From the NCBI GenBank assembly GCA_045613585.1, contig JAZLBG010000014.1, positions 1-18,562 of the forward strand: DNA of 18,562 nucleotides, given 5' to 3'. This DNA is from Fimenecus sp045613585. GTDB lineage: Bacteria > Bacillota > Clostridia > Oscillospirales > Acutalibacteraceae. A program made the position numbers and the translations under genes. The notes below the pieces were generated by a model. That model saw only the letters and a program-made list of their open reading frames with translations, made no database searches and was not told the DNA's origin. Positions 7,124 through 14,639 of the stretch are shown here, piece after piece. Position 1 is the stretch's first letter, and each line of letters starts with the position of its first letter.

Positions 7124-7825
7124 TTATTTTATATAATCTGCCAAACGAAAGTTTTTATTTTCGATACCGGTTAAATCACAACCATCATATTTTAGAGAGG
7201 ACCATTCTTTAGATTTTTGTGTAAATCCGTCGCGCTCAAGATTTTTATACCCATAAAGAAAGTCATATTCACTTTCAGAAATATAGGTGGTGTTGATTAG
7301 CTTATCATTTTCTAGTTGTGTAACAAATGGTTTAAGATTTTCTTCATCATTTCCACGGATGAAACCAAGCATATAAATGTTACCGTTTTCTTTATCGCAT
7401 TCAATATAACTTAGAATTTGCTCGCTTTCAGTTTCTTCAAAAAGATGCTTTAATGGTTCAAAGTTTTCTGCATCATAAACAGTTAAACGTGTGTAACATT
7501 CAACGTGCATTTCAATATTGTAAAATAGTTTTCCGTCTTTTGAAAAGCACATATTCTCGTCTTGAGCAAATGCTACAGCAGTGGGCACTGTACGGACCTT
7601 TTTAACTAGAGTTAAATTATCAAGATTGTATATGGCTAATCTTCCCTCTGTTGACTTGACGACCAAAATGTTTGAGTTTGGTTTTAATATTGGTAGGTAA
7701 CCATGTAATATGTCTTTTTTAAATCTTGCAAGTTCGTTATCATTCTTGTCATAGACATAGGTGGTTTGACCTGTGCAACCGACTTTGAATTTTTCGTTTT
7801 CTGTATAACCCCAAAAACTTCTCAT
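7124..7825 (-). CDS. Hypothetical protein with WD40/propeller-like repeats
   Basis: I do not recognise this 233-residue soluble protein. Several short segments have the beta-strand rhythm of propeller repeats, each ending in a YVYDKND, AIYNLDN or TVYDAEN type turn. This suggests a small or partial beta-propeller used for binding rather than catalysis. There is no signal peptide or membrane segment. It lies directly upstream of the murE-argB fusion: the gap is 12 bases and its TAA stop overlaps the fusion's AAAGGAG ribosome site, so the two are probably co-expressed. AAGGTG lies a few bases upstream of its own ATG. A 7-bp tandem repeat (7845-7872) separates it from yfbR. Confidence 0.75.
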   Translation of the reverse strand: MRSFWGYTENEKFKVGCTGQTTYVYDKNDNELARFKKDILHGYLPILKPNSNILVVKSTEGRLAIYNLDNLTLVKKVRTVPTAVAFAQDENMCFSKDGKLFYNIEMHVECYTRLTVYDAENFEPLKHLFEETESEQILSYIECDKENGNIYMLGFIRGNDEENLKPFVTQLENDKLINTTYISESEYDFLYGYKNLERDGFTQKSKEWSSLKYDGCDLTGIENKNFRLADYIK

Positions 7826-7844
7826 AAAATCACCTTGCCCCTAC

Positions 7845-7872
7845 ATTTTGCGCTTTGCGTTTTGCATTTTGC
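7845..7872. repeat. Four tandem copies of a 7-bp unit
   Basis: The plus strand reads ATTTTGC, GCTTTGC, GTTTTGC, ATTTTGC without gaps, ending two bases before the yfbR stop codon complement (tta at 7875-7877). On the transcript the units read GCAAAAY-like. This is a small degenerate minisatellite in the only appreciable gap (49 bases) within the long operon. Confidence 0.85.
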
Positions 7873-7874
7873 AC

Positions 7875-8462
7875 TTACTTTTTCATTTGGTCTAAAGTTT
7901 TTTCAAATGATGGCAAAAATTCTTCTCTGAAGATTTTTACCTCTTCTAAATCGCTTTTTTCGATGGCTTTAAGAAGTTTTTCTTCTGCGCCAATAAATTC
8001 ACTGTTACCTGCTTTGCGCTCGTCAACACATTTTAAGTAACCGCTGATTTTATCTGCCGCTTTTACGAGTTTCCACAATTCTTTATCTTCATTTTTCTTT
8101 TTGAAAAGTGGCTCGTAAGATGGTAATAAATCAGGGGGAAGCATAGAGAGAAGTTGTTTTGATGCATTCTTTTCAACTGCTTTATATGCCTCTTTTGTTT
8201 CGGTGCTGTAATATTTTACGGGAGTAGGCAAGTCACCTGTGATAATTTCAGGCACATCATGATAAAGGCCTAAAAGAGATGCTCTTTCACAGTTGTAATT
8301 TTTGCCTAAACGCTGGTTGCCTATACACGCAAGAGCATAGCAAAGTTGAGCAACTTCCGCAGAATGCTCACTTAATGTTTCATAACGGGTGTTTCGCATA
8401 AGTGCCCAACGATTTATGTATTTAATTCTGCTTGCAAATGCAAAAAAATCATTTTTGCCCAT
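7875..8462 (-). CDS. yfbR: HD-domain 5'-deoxynucleotidase YfbR
   Basis: The 195-residue protein matches E. coli YfbR closely from memory and in numbering. The set is R18 and W19 (INRWALMRN), H33 (SEHS), H68-D69 with E72 (YHDVPE), D77 in TGDLPTPVKY, and D137 (KAADKI). YfbR is a metal-dependent phosphohydrolase that removes the 5'-phosphate from deoxynucleoside monophosphates. It acts in the cytosol in nucleotide-pool control. Its ATG overlaps the stop of the dCMP deaminase gene by one base, so a dNMP deaminase and a dNMP phosphatase are made together and meet at the dCMP/dUMP branch point. Confidence 0.93.
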   Translation of the reverse strand: MGKNDFFAFASRIKYINRWALMRNTRYETLSEHSAEVAQLCYALACIGNQRLGKNYNCERASLLGLYHDVPEIITGDLPTPVKYYSTETKEAYKAVEKNASKQLLSMLPPDLLPSYEPLFKKKNEDKELWKLVKAADKISGYLKCVDERKAGNSEFIGAEEKLLKAIEKSDLEEVKIFREEFLPSFEKTLDQMKK

Positions 8463-8959
8463 TAGATGTCCTCTTCTCTGAAGCTTACTTTAAGCTCATC
8501 ACGATTCATTTTCACTTTTGTGTATTTGACACCTGCAGCGTCAAACATTCTGCGAGATTCGCGGTTGTTAAGGCTATCTTTGTATTTGTCAGAAAGGAAC
8601 ATAACCTCTTTGATACCACTTTGAATAATTGCCTTTGCACATTCGTTGCAAGGGAAGAGTGCTACATAGATTTTGCATCCCTTTAAGTTTCTGCCACCAT
8701 TATTAAGAATTGCATTTAATTCTGCATGGCAAACATAAGGGTATTTTGTGTCAAATTCGTCACCAGTTCTGTCCCATGGGAACTCATCATCATCACAACC
8801 ATGTGGGAAACCATTGTAACCAACTGACATAATTTTGTTGTTATCGTCAACAATACAAGCACCAACCTGTGTGCTAGGGTCTTTACTTCTTCTTGCAGAA
8901 AGAAGTGCAACGCCCATAAAATATTCGTCCCATGAAATGTAATCTTCTCTTTTAGCCAT
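8462..8959 (-). CDS. dCMP deaminase (ComEB/DCTD family)
   Basis: The 165-residue protein contains the zinc site of deoxycytidylate deaminases, HAE (H78, E80 as proton donor) and PCNEC (C104, C107). It also has the N-terminal YFMGVALLSARRSKDPSTQVGA segment, GYNGFPHG, and a C-terminal MFDAAGVKY stretch. The reaction is dCMP to dUMP plus ammonia, feeding thymidylate synthesis. The length and the 70-residue insert before HAE with the WDRTG element fit the ComEB/dCMP deaminase branch rather than cytidine deaminase. It starts one base after the rarA stop and its own stop overlaps the yfbR start, so all three are coupled. Confidence 0.94.
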   Translation of the reverse strand: MAKREDYISWDEYFMGVALLSARRSKDPSTQVGACIVDDNNKIMSVGYNGFPHGCDDDEFPWDRTGDEFDTKYPYVCHAELNAILNNGGRNLKGCKIYVALFPCNECAKAIIQSGIKEVMFLSDKYKDSLNNRESRRMFDAAGVKYTKVKMNRDELKVSFREEDI

Positions 8960-8960
8960 T

Positions 8961-10229
8961 TTAATTTTCTCCTTTTATCTTATCCCAATATGCTTTGGCG
9001 ATTTGTTCGTTTTTATTATCGCCAAACTCATAATATTTTTTATTTTTTAAAGCATCAGGTAAATATTGTTGATTCACCCAACGATTAGGGTAGGCGTGAG
9101 GGTACAAATAATTCTGACCTTTCACTTCTGCATCTTCACCGTCAAAATGCTTATTTTGTAACTGTCTTGGAATTTTACCATAATTGCCTTTGCGAACATC
9201 ATCTAATGCTGCAAAAATTCCGTCGTGAGCAGTGTTTGATTTAGGGCTTGTTGCCACTAAAACTACCGCATCGGCAAGTGGAATTGCAGCTTCAGGCATA
9301 CCTACTTGCATAGCAATATCACAAGCGGATTTCACAATTGGTATAATCTGTGGATAAGCAAGTCCCACATCTTCACTTGCACAAATAAGGAGTCGGCGAA
9401 TTGCAGAAACCATATCTCCCGCTTCTAAAAGTCGTGCAAGATAATGGAGTGCTGCGTCGGGGTCAGAGCCTCTCATACTTTTTTGGTATGCAGAGAGAAT
9501 GTCGTAATGCTCGTCACCGAATTTATCATAACGGAAGGTGTTTTTCATTGTAAGACTACCTGTATTTTCAAGGGTAATCTCTCGTTTTCCGTCAATGATA
9601 CTTGCAGAAAGCACACAGAGTTCAACAAAATTCAATGATTTTCTCACATCACCACCACAAGCGGTTGCAATATGCTCACAAACACCATCTTCAATCTGGA
9701 GAGGTATGCCTGTTTCAGTTTCTAAAAATTCAAAGCCTCGTCTGATATTAGGAACAATATCTTCAGGGGTAACTGATTTGAATTCAAATACTGTGCAACG
9801 GGAAAGTACCGCTGAATAAATATAGAAATACGGATTTTCAGTTGTTGATGCAATAAGTGTGATTTGTCCGCTTTCAATGTATTCAAGTAATGACTGTTGT
9901 TGCTTTTTGTTGAAATACTGAATTTCGTCAAGATAGAGCAAAATGCCATTAGGTGCTGCAAAGGTATCAAGCTCACTTACAATTGCTTTAATGTCTGCTG
10001 TGCTTGCATTTGTACCATTGATATGGTGGAGTTTGCGGTTTGTGTTTTTCGCAATAATCCTTGCAAGTGTTGTCTTGCCTGTGCCTGACGGACCATAAAA
10101 TATTAAGTTTGGAAGATACCCTGACTCAACAATGTTGCGTAAAGGCATATTTTCACCTAAAAGGTGGCGCTGTCCAACCATATCATCAATGGTTTGTGGA
10201 CGAAGTCTGTCTGCTAAAGGTGTTGACAT
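8961..10229 (-). CDS. rarA: Replication-associated recombination protein RarA (MgsA), AAA+ ATPase
   Basis: The 422-residue protein has the usual RarA length and layout: MSTPLADRLRPQTIDDMVGQ at the N-terminus, Walker A GPSGTGKTT (46-54), Walker B with DEIQ (101-104), sensor region ASTTENPYF, and SRC arginine-finger region. The C-terminal clamp-loader-like and MgsA domains contain GSDPDAALHYLARLLEAGD and ASEDVGLA. RarA acts at stalled replication forks, together with single-strand-binding protein. It lies four bases downstream of the HAD gene and one base upstream of the dCMP deaminase gene. Its presence with nucleotide-pool enzymes gives this stretch a DNA-maintenance flavour. Confidence 0.96.
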   Translation of the reverse strand: MSTPLADRLRPQTIDDMVGQRHLLGENMPLRNIVESGYLPNLIFYGPSGTGKTTLARIIAKNTNRKLHHINGTNASTADIKAIVSELDTFAAPNGILLYLDEIQYFNKKQQQSLLEYIESGQITLIASTTENPYFYIYSAVLSRCTVFEFKSVTPEDIVPNIRRGFEFLETETGIPLQIEDGVCEHIATACGGDVRKSLNFVELCVLSASIIDGKREITLENTGSLTMKNTFRYDKFGDEHYDILSAYQKSMRGSDPDAALHYLARLLEAGDMVSAIRRLLICASEDVGLAYPQIIPIVKSACDIAMQVGMPEAAIPLADAVVLVATSPKSNTAHDGIFAALDDVRKGNYGKIPRQLQNKHFDGEDAEVKGQNYLYPHAYPNRWVNQQYLPDALKNKKYYEFGDNKNEQIAKAYWDKIKGEN

Positions 10230-10233
10230 AATT

Positions 10234-10881
10234 TCACTTCACAATATCTAAAATTTCTTCTGCTTTGTCTATAATATATTCGGCATTATACTCTTTGAAA
10301 TCTTCCATAGTGCCAAAGCCATAAGTTACTGCAACACAAGGAATACCAACCTGATGTGCACCGTCAATATCAAATTTGGTGTCACCAATCATAAGTGTAT
10401 CATCAAGGCTTGCGCCAATGTTTTTCATAGCGTTTTCTATAACAGTTGCTTTGCTTTCACTTGTATTGTCAAATTCTGTACCACCAAGAAAATCAAAGTA
10501 TTTTTTAATATCAAGATTTTCGCAAATCTGGTCAATAAAATGTAAAGGCTTTGAAGATGCAGTTGCAAGAATATAACCCTGCTCTTTAAGTGCTTTAAGA
10601 GTATCTGCAACACCATCATAAAGACAACTTTCAAGATAGCCTTTCACTTTGTAACGCTCGCGGTATTTGTCAGTCATTTCCCAAGCGTGTTTATCGCCAA
10701 ATCCGCAGTAAACAGTAAAACTGTGATAAAGTGGAGGACCTATGAATTTTTTTAATAAATCAAGTGACGGTGTGCCGTGACCATAACTTTCAAAAGCGTA
10801 AGTAAGACTTTTGAAAATACCCTCTGATGAGTCGGTCAATGTGCCGTCGAAATCGAATAAAATATATTTATAATTACTCAT
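10234..10881 (-). CDS. HAD-family phosphatase, phosphoglycolate-phosphatase-like
   Basis: The 215-residue cytosolic protein has all the haloacid-dehalogenase motifs. Motif I is DFDGTLTD (D10 nucleophile, D12), motif II lies in ATASSKP (about 104-110), and motif III/IV is GDTKFDIDGA. A helical C1 cap lies between about 18 and 85 (IGPPLYHSF). This is the Gph/PpaX-like subgroup, whose members act on phosphoglycolate, pyrophosphate, 5'-nucleotides or sugar phosphates. The specific substrate cannot be read. The gene start overlaps the mutarotase-like gene by eight bases. Its ribosome site (AAGGAG) is rather far from the ATG, so translation probably depends on coupling. Confidence 0.9.
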   Translation of the reverse strand: MSNYKYILFDFDGTLTDSSEGIFKSLTYAFESYGHGTPSLDLLKKFIGPPLYHSFTVYCGFGDKHAWEMTDKYRERYKVKGYLESCLYDGVADTLKALKEQGYILATASSKPLHFIDQICENLDIKKYFDFLGGTEFDNTSESKATVIENAMKNIGASLDDTLMIGDTKFDIDGAHQVGIPCVAVTYGFGTMEDFKEYNAEYIIDKAEEILDIVK

Positions 10882-11719
10882 GGATTATAATTTCATACTC
10901 CTTGTACCATTTTTCACCAATGTTGAGAGAATTTGACCATTCTCTTTCTGTAATGTCGCCATTAAAATCTTCAGCATCACATCTGCCATACCAAGGTTCA
11001 ATGCAAACGAAAGGTGCATTTTTCTTTGTAGGTGACCAGATACCGAAAAGTGGCGCTTCAAATTTCATTGTAAGGTAATTTTTACCATTATCTAAAAGAG
11101 AAACTTCAGTAACATTACTATTTTCAATGATTAGTGCGTCATTATCAAAAATGTTATCGTTAAGCACAAATTCATTTTCAACATCATATGTTTTTGGTGT
11201 ATAAAGTCCGTCAGAATTGATAAGATTATATTTAAGGTTTTCACCATTCATTGAAAGCACAGTTTTGCTCTTTTCACAGTAAAAAGCAGGATGTGCACCG
11301 ATAGAAAAATAAATCTTTTTATTATCAATATTTTCAACTTGCCAACCTGCAATAATTTTATTGTTTTTAAGTTCAAATGAACAAATAAGACGGAATTCAA
11401 AAGGGTATTTTGAAAGCGTATCTTCATTACTTGTGAATTCAAAAGCAAGTTTATTATCAGTTTTTTCAATAAGAGTAAATTCGCTATCTCTTGCAAAGCC
11501 GTGCTGACCTAACGAATACTCTTTGCCCTCATAGGTGGTTTTGCCATCTTTGTATTTACCAACAACAGGAAACAAAACAGGGCTTTTTCTACCCCAAAAC
11601 TCAGGGTCGCCTTGCCATAACAGTTCTTTGTTTTCTTTTTTATTTATAATTGAAGAAAGTTCAGCACCGTGGGTGTTAACGCTGATTGATAAACTGTCAT
11701 TTTCAAGATGAAAAAGCAT
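10874..11719 (-). CDS. Aldose 1-epimerase (galactose mutarotase)-like protein, LacX type
   Basis: The 281-residue protein belongs to the galactose-mutarotase-like fold. It shows PVLFPVVG (47-54), GQHGFAR with H73, IGAHPAF with H143, and CIEPWYGRCD with E241. The two histidines and the glutamate are the expected catalytic set for interconverting alpha and beta anomers. The shorter length and the LFPVVG and EPWYGRCD motifs point to the LacX/YeaD-like branch rather than classical GalM. It is first in the ten-gene minus-strand operon. I chose ATG 11719, nine bases from AGGCGG (11729-11734). A GTG at 11728 is possible in frame but abuts that site. Confidence 0.9.
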   Translation of the reverse strand: MLFHLENDSLSISVNTHGAELSSIINKKENKELLWQGDPEFWGRKSPVLFPVVGKYKDGKTTYEGKEYSLGQHGFARDSEFTLIEKTDNKLAFEFTSNEDTLSKYPFEFRLICSFELKNNKIIAGWQVENIDNKKIYFSIGAHPAFYCEKSKTVLSMNGENLKYNLINSDGLYTPKTYDVENEFVLNDNIFDNDALIIENSNVTEVSLLDNGKNYLTMKFEAPLFGIWSPTKKNAPFVCIEPWYGRCDAEDFNGDITEREWSNSLNIGEKWYKEYEIIIHE

Positions 11720-11760
11720 AAAATACACCGCCTTTGTTCAAAGTAAAGCATAATCAATTT

Positions 11761-11789
11761 ATTATACAATAAAAAACAATTTTATTCAA
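11761..11789 (-). promoter_or_regulatory. Promoter of the ten-gene minus-strand operon
   Basis: On the minus strand TTGAAT (11784-11789) and a perfect TATAAT (11761-11766) are 17 bases apart. The start site should be near 11754, about 35 bases before the first ATG. No other comparable promoter or terminator is evident down to 1782, so this probably drives the whole set. Confidence 0.75.
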
Positions 11790-11879
11790 CTAATTTTAAC
11801 TATATTTAATACCATAAAACTGCCTTTTTTTCAAAAAATAAAAAAATATAAAAAAGGGCTTTTATTTTATAGAAAATAG

Positions 11880-11888
11880 TGTTATACT
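11880..11888 (+). promoter_or_regulatory. Extended -10 promoter of murA
   Basis: TGTTATACT contains the TGn extension (11880-11882) and TATACT (11883-11888). The matching -35 position (about 11860-11865) is only T-rich, which is common for extended -10 promoters. Transcription should start near 11895, giving an 85-base leader that contains a 14-bp palindrome. The two divergent promoters (operon and murA) share an AT-rich region. Confidence 0.6.
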
Positions 11889-11907
11889 ATTAAAGGCTTT
11901 TGAGTAT

Positions 11908-11927
11908 TTTTACACAATTGTGTATAA
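11908..11927. promoter_or_regulatory. Two inverted DnaA-box-like 9-mers around a 14-bp palindrome
   Basis: TACACAATTGTGTA (11911-11924) is a perfect palindrome in the murA leader. It is formed by two inverted nonamers: TTTTACACA (11908-11916, plus) and TTATACACA (11919-11927, minus), two bases apart. Both fit the DnaA-box consensus TTWTNCACA. It may instead be an operator for another dimeric regulator, or an mRNA hairpin. Confidence 0.45.
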
Positions 11928-11980
11928 AATACGTTTTTTCTGATAATTTCAACTATATGTTGTATTGGGGGGAAGCGTCT

Positions 11981-13279
11981 TTGGAAAAAATCATAGTAAA
12001 CGGTGGCAACAGATTAACTGGCGAAGTTGAAATAAGCGGAGCTAAAAATGCTGTCGTTGCGATAATTCCGGCGACCATTCTCGCAGAGGGCGTTTGCAGA
12101 ATTGAAAATATTCCTGATATCAGTGATGTTTCTGCAATGATTAAAATTCTTCGCTCTCTCGGTGCAGAAATTAAAATGATAAATAAAAGCACTCTTGAGA
12201 TAGATACATCTTGTGTCCGTACAAATGTGGTAGGTCACGATTTGTCAAAGCTTATGCGTGCGTCTTACTATTTCATTGGTGTTCTTCTTGGTAGATTTAG
12301 TCACGCTAAGGTGGCAATGCCTGGTGGTTGTGCTTTAGGTGTAGGTGTTCGTCCTATTGACCAGCACATTAAGGGCTTTGAGGTTATTGGTGCAAAAGTT
12401 ACTATGGAAGAAAACGCCATGGTTGACGCATATGCTGAAACACTTCTTGGTACTTCAGTTTATTTTGACGTTGTGTCGGTTGGTGCTACAATTAATCTGA
12501 TGTTGGCAGCAGTTAAGGCAAAAGGTCTTACAGTTATTGAAAATGCTGCAAAAGAACCACACATTGTTGACCTTGCAAACTTCCTAAACTCAATGGGTGC
12601 AGACGTTCGTGGTGCTGGTACTGATGTTATTAAAATTCGTGGTGTGGACAAGCTTCACGGTTGCGAATACGCTATAATTCCTGACCAGATTGAAGCAGGA
12701 ACATATATGGTAGCGGCAGCAGCAACACAAGGTGACGTACTTGTTAAAAATGTTATTCCTAAGCATCTTGAGTCAATTACAGCAAAACTTATTGAATGTG
12801 GTGTTGTTGTTGAAGAATATGACGATTCAATTCGTGTATATTCAGATTGCAGACCAAATCATTGTAGTGTTAAAACTCAACCTCATCCTGGTTTCCCTAC
12901 AGATATGCAACCTCAGTTTGCAACGCTTTTAACAGTTGCAAGAGGTGACAGTATGGTAAGTGAGAGCGTTTGGGATAATCGTTTCCGTTATACTGAACAG
13001 CTTCACCGTATGGGCGCTAATATTTCGGTTGATGGTAAATCTGCATTTATTAAGGGTGTTGATAAACTTCGCGGTGCTCCAGTTATTGCAAATGACCTTC
13101 GTGCAGGTGCTGCTATGGTTATTGCAGGTCTTATGGCAACGGGAACAACTGAAATTGAAGAAATTCATCATATTCAGCGTGGTTATGATAATATAATTGA
13201 AAAATTACGCAGTTTAGGTGCGGACATCGAATTGATAACAGTTCCTGATGACAAAAAAACCGTATTGAGCGTAGGTTAA
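11981..13279 (+). CDS. murA: UDP-N-acetylglucosamine 1-carboxyvinyltransferase (MurA)
   Basis: The 432-residue enzyme transfers enolpyruvate from PEP to UDP-GlcNAc, the first committed step of peptidoglycan synthesis. The N-terminus has SGAKNA with K22 and N23, as in E. coli. The active-site loop MPGGC carries the catalytic and fosfomycin-target Cys at residue 117. That loop reads GCALGVGVRPID and is two residues (GV) longer than the usual GCxxGxRPID. I chose TTG 11981 because GGGGGGAA (11967-11974) lies six bases upstream and the protein then begins MEKIIVNGGNRLTGEV like its relatives. The frame stays open upstream to 11900. The gene has its own promoter and terminator and is divergent from the long operon. 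Firmicutes often carry two MurA paralogues; which one this is cannot be told. Confidence 0.96.
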   Translation: MEKIIVNGGNRLTGEVEISGAKNAVVAIIPATILAEGVCRIENIPDISDVSAMIKILRSLGAEIKMINKSTLEIDTSCVRTNVVGHDLSKLMRASYYFIGVLLGRFSHAKVAMPGGCALGVGVRPIDQHIKGFEVIGAKVTMEENAMVDAYAETLLGTSVYFDVVSVGATINLMLAAVKAKGLTVIENAAKEPHIVDLANFLNSMGADVRGAGTDVIKIRGVDKLHGCEYAIIPDQIEAGTYMVAAAATQGDVLVKNVIPKHLESITAKLIECGVVVEEYDDSIRVYSDCRPNHCSVKTQPHPGFPTDMQPQFATLLTVARGDSMVSESVWDNRFRYTEQLHRMGANISVDGKSAFIKGVDKLRGAPVIANDLRAGAAMVIAGLMATGTTEIEEIHHIQRGYDNIIEKLRSLGADIELITVPDDKKTVLSVG

Positions 13280-13287
13280 AAGATTAA

Positions 13288-13317
13288 GGGGACGGTTTTG
13301 ACCGTCCCTATTTGTTT
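13288..13317 (+). terminator. Rho-independent terminator of murA
   Basis: GGGACGG (13289-13295), loop TTTTGA, CCGTCCC (13302-13308) is a perfect 7-bp GC-rich stem followed by TATTTGTTT. It starts nine bases after the murA stop codon. Only about 24 bases separate the T-tract from walJ, so walJ may depend partly on read-through. Confidence 0.9.
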
Positions 13318-13340
13318 AATATAAAAATTGGAGAATAATT

Positions 13341-14132
13341 ATGGCGAAGTTTTGTCCCTTATTTTCATCTTCAACAGGGAATTCAATATACATAAATGGT
13401 GGCAATGACTCTATTCTTATTGATATTGGTATGGTCAATAAGCAAATGGAACAAGCGTTATGGAATATCGGCGTTGATGCGGATTCAATTAAAAATATTT
13501 TTATTACCCATGAACATTCAGACCATGTAAAAGGGTTGAAAGTGTTTTCAAAAAAACATAAATCAAGAGTATTTATGACTAATGGTACATATGAGGCGCT
13601 TGCAAAAACAGATGCACTTGACAACGTGGATGATTGTAAAATAATTACAGCTGATGGTGTTGATATTGGTTGTATGCACATTAAACCTTTTTCAATTTCT
13701 CATGACTGTGTTGAGCCTTGTGGCTATACCGTTGAATTGGCAAATGGCAGAAAAATCGCAATTGCAACAGACTTAGGTATCATGACAGATACAGTTATGA
13801 ATGCACTTCAAGGCTCAGACCTTGTTATGCTTGAGTCAAACCACGATGTGAATATGCTTCAATGTGGTGGATATCCTTATGTGCTTAAAAGAAGAATTTT
13901 AGGCGTTAAAGGTCATCTTTCAAATGATGATTGTGCTGAAGCTTTAACAAAACTTGTTGAAAGTGGTACAACAAGAATTTTCTTAGGGCATTTAAGCCGG
14001 GAAAACAATGTTCCACAACTTGCTTACCAGACAAGCGTTTCAGCATTAGAAATGGCAGGGGCACACGAGGGTGAAGATTATTTTATTCGGGTTGCAAAGC
14101 CTGTTTGGGATGAAAAGGCGATGATATTATGA
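13341..14132 (+). CDS. walJ: WalJ/YycJ-like metallo-beta-lactamase-fold hydrolase
   Basis: The 263-residue protein has the metallo-beta-lactamase nuclease-like pattern: SSSTGNSIYI at the N-terminus, THEHSDH (metal-binding motif), ISHDCVEPCGY, ATDLG, ESNHDVNMLQCGGYP, KGHLSND and LGHLSRENN. The ESNHD and GHLS(N/R) motifs are typical of the YycJ/WalJ family, found next to walRK in Firmicutes and linked to coordinating cell-wall metabolism with DNA replication or repair. It has GGAG (13330-13333) as ribosome site and overlaps rlmH by four bases (ATGA). Its position two genes upstream of the two-component pair supports the name. Confidence 0.9.
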   Translation: MAKFCPLFSSSTGNSIYINGGNDSILIDIGMVNKQMEQALWNIGVDADSIKNIFITHEHSDHVKGLKVFSKKHKSRVFMTNGTYEALAKTDALDNVDDCKIITADGVDIGCMHIKPFSISHDCVEPCGYTVELANGRKIAIATDLGIMTDTVMNALQGSDLVMLESNHDVNMLQCGGYPYVLKRRILGVKGHLSNDDCAEALTKLVESGTTRIFLGHLSRENNVPQLAYQTSVSALEMAGAHEGEDYFIRVAKPVWDEKAMIL

Positions 14133-14611
14133 TAAATATTAGTCTTATAGTTTTAGGAAAGCTTAAAGAAAAGCACATGAAGGATTTTTCAGCGGAATAT
14201 GAAAAGCGTCTTTCAGGTTATTGTAAATTAAATGTTACAGAATTAGAGCCTGTTAAGCTTTCTGATAATCCATCAGAACAGGAAATACTTAATGCTCTCA
14301 ACAAAGAAACACAAATGATTAAAACGAAAATCCCTAAAAATTCTTTTGTTTTTTCAATGTGTATTGAAGGTAAGCAGATGTCTAGTGAGGAACTTTCAAA
14401 AAAGCTTGAAGATATTGCATTAACGGGTAAAAATAATATTACATTTATTATTGGGAGTTCTTTTGGATTATCTGACGAAATCAAACAATTGTCAGATTAT
14501 AAGTTTTCAATGTCAAAAATGACTTTCCCACACAAACTGGCAAGAATAATGCTAACAGAACAGATTTACAGGGCGTTATCTATTGCAAATAACGGAAAAT
14601 ACCATAAATAA
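14129..14611 (+). CDS. rlmH: 23S rRNA pseudouridine-1915 N3-methyltransferase RlmH
   Basis: The 160-residue SPOUT methyltransferase has the usual RlmH length and begins MINISLIVLGKLKEKHMKDF. The SAM-binding knot is FIIGSSFGLSDEI, and the C-terminus has FPHKLARIMLTEQIYRALSIANNGKYHK. RlmH methylates the pseudouridine at position 1915 in helix 69 of 23S rRNA on the assembled ribosome. The knot reads IGSS where many homologues have IGGS or IGGA. It overlaps walJ by ATGA, so both come from one transcript. In Bacillus and Staphylococcus it also lies near the walRK locus. Confidence 0.97.
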   Translation: MINISLIVLGKLKEKHMKDFSAEYEKRLSGYCKLNVTELEPVKLSDNPSEQEILNALNKETQMIKTKIPKNSFVFSMCIEGKQMSSEELSKKLEDIALTGKNNITFIIGSSFGLSDEIKQLSDYKFSMSKMTFPHKLARIMLTEQIYRALSIANNGKYHK

Positions 14612-14639
14612 ATGGAAAATTTATAAAAAACTAAAAATT

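Noticed and set aside
11821..11860. T-run and A-run inverted repeat as a terminator between the divergent promoters
   Set aside because: The stem is almost wholly A-T with a 19-base loop, and both flanking genes point away from it, so nothing needs terminating there.
11900..11980. N-terminal extension of MurA by 27 codons
   Set aside because: The extension includes the palindrome and leader, lacks a ribosome site, and MurA homologues begin at MEKIIVNGG; the GGGGGGAA site selects TTG 11981.
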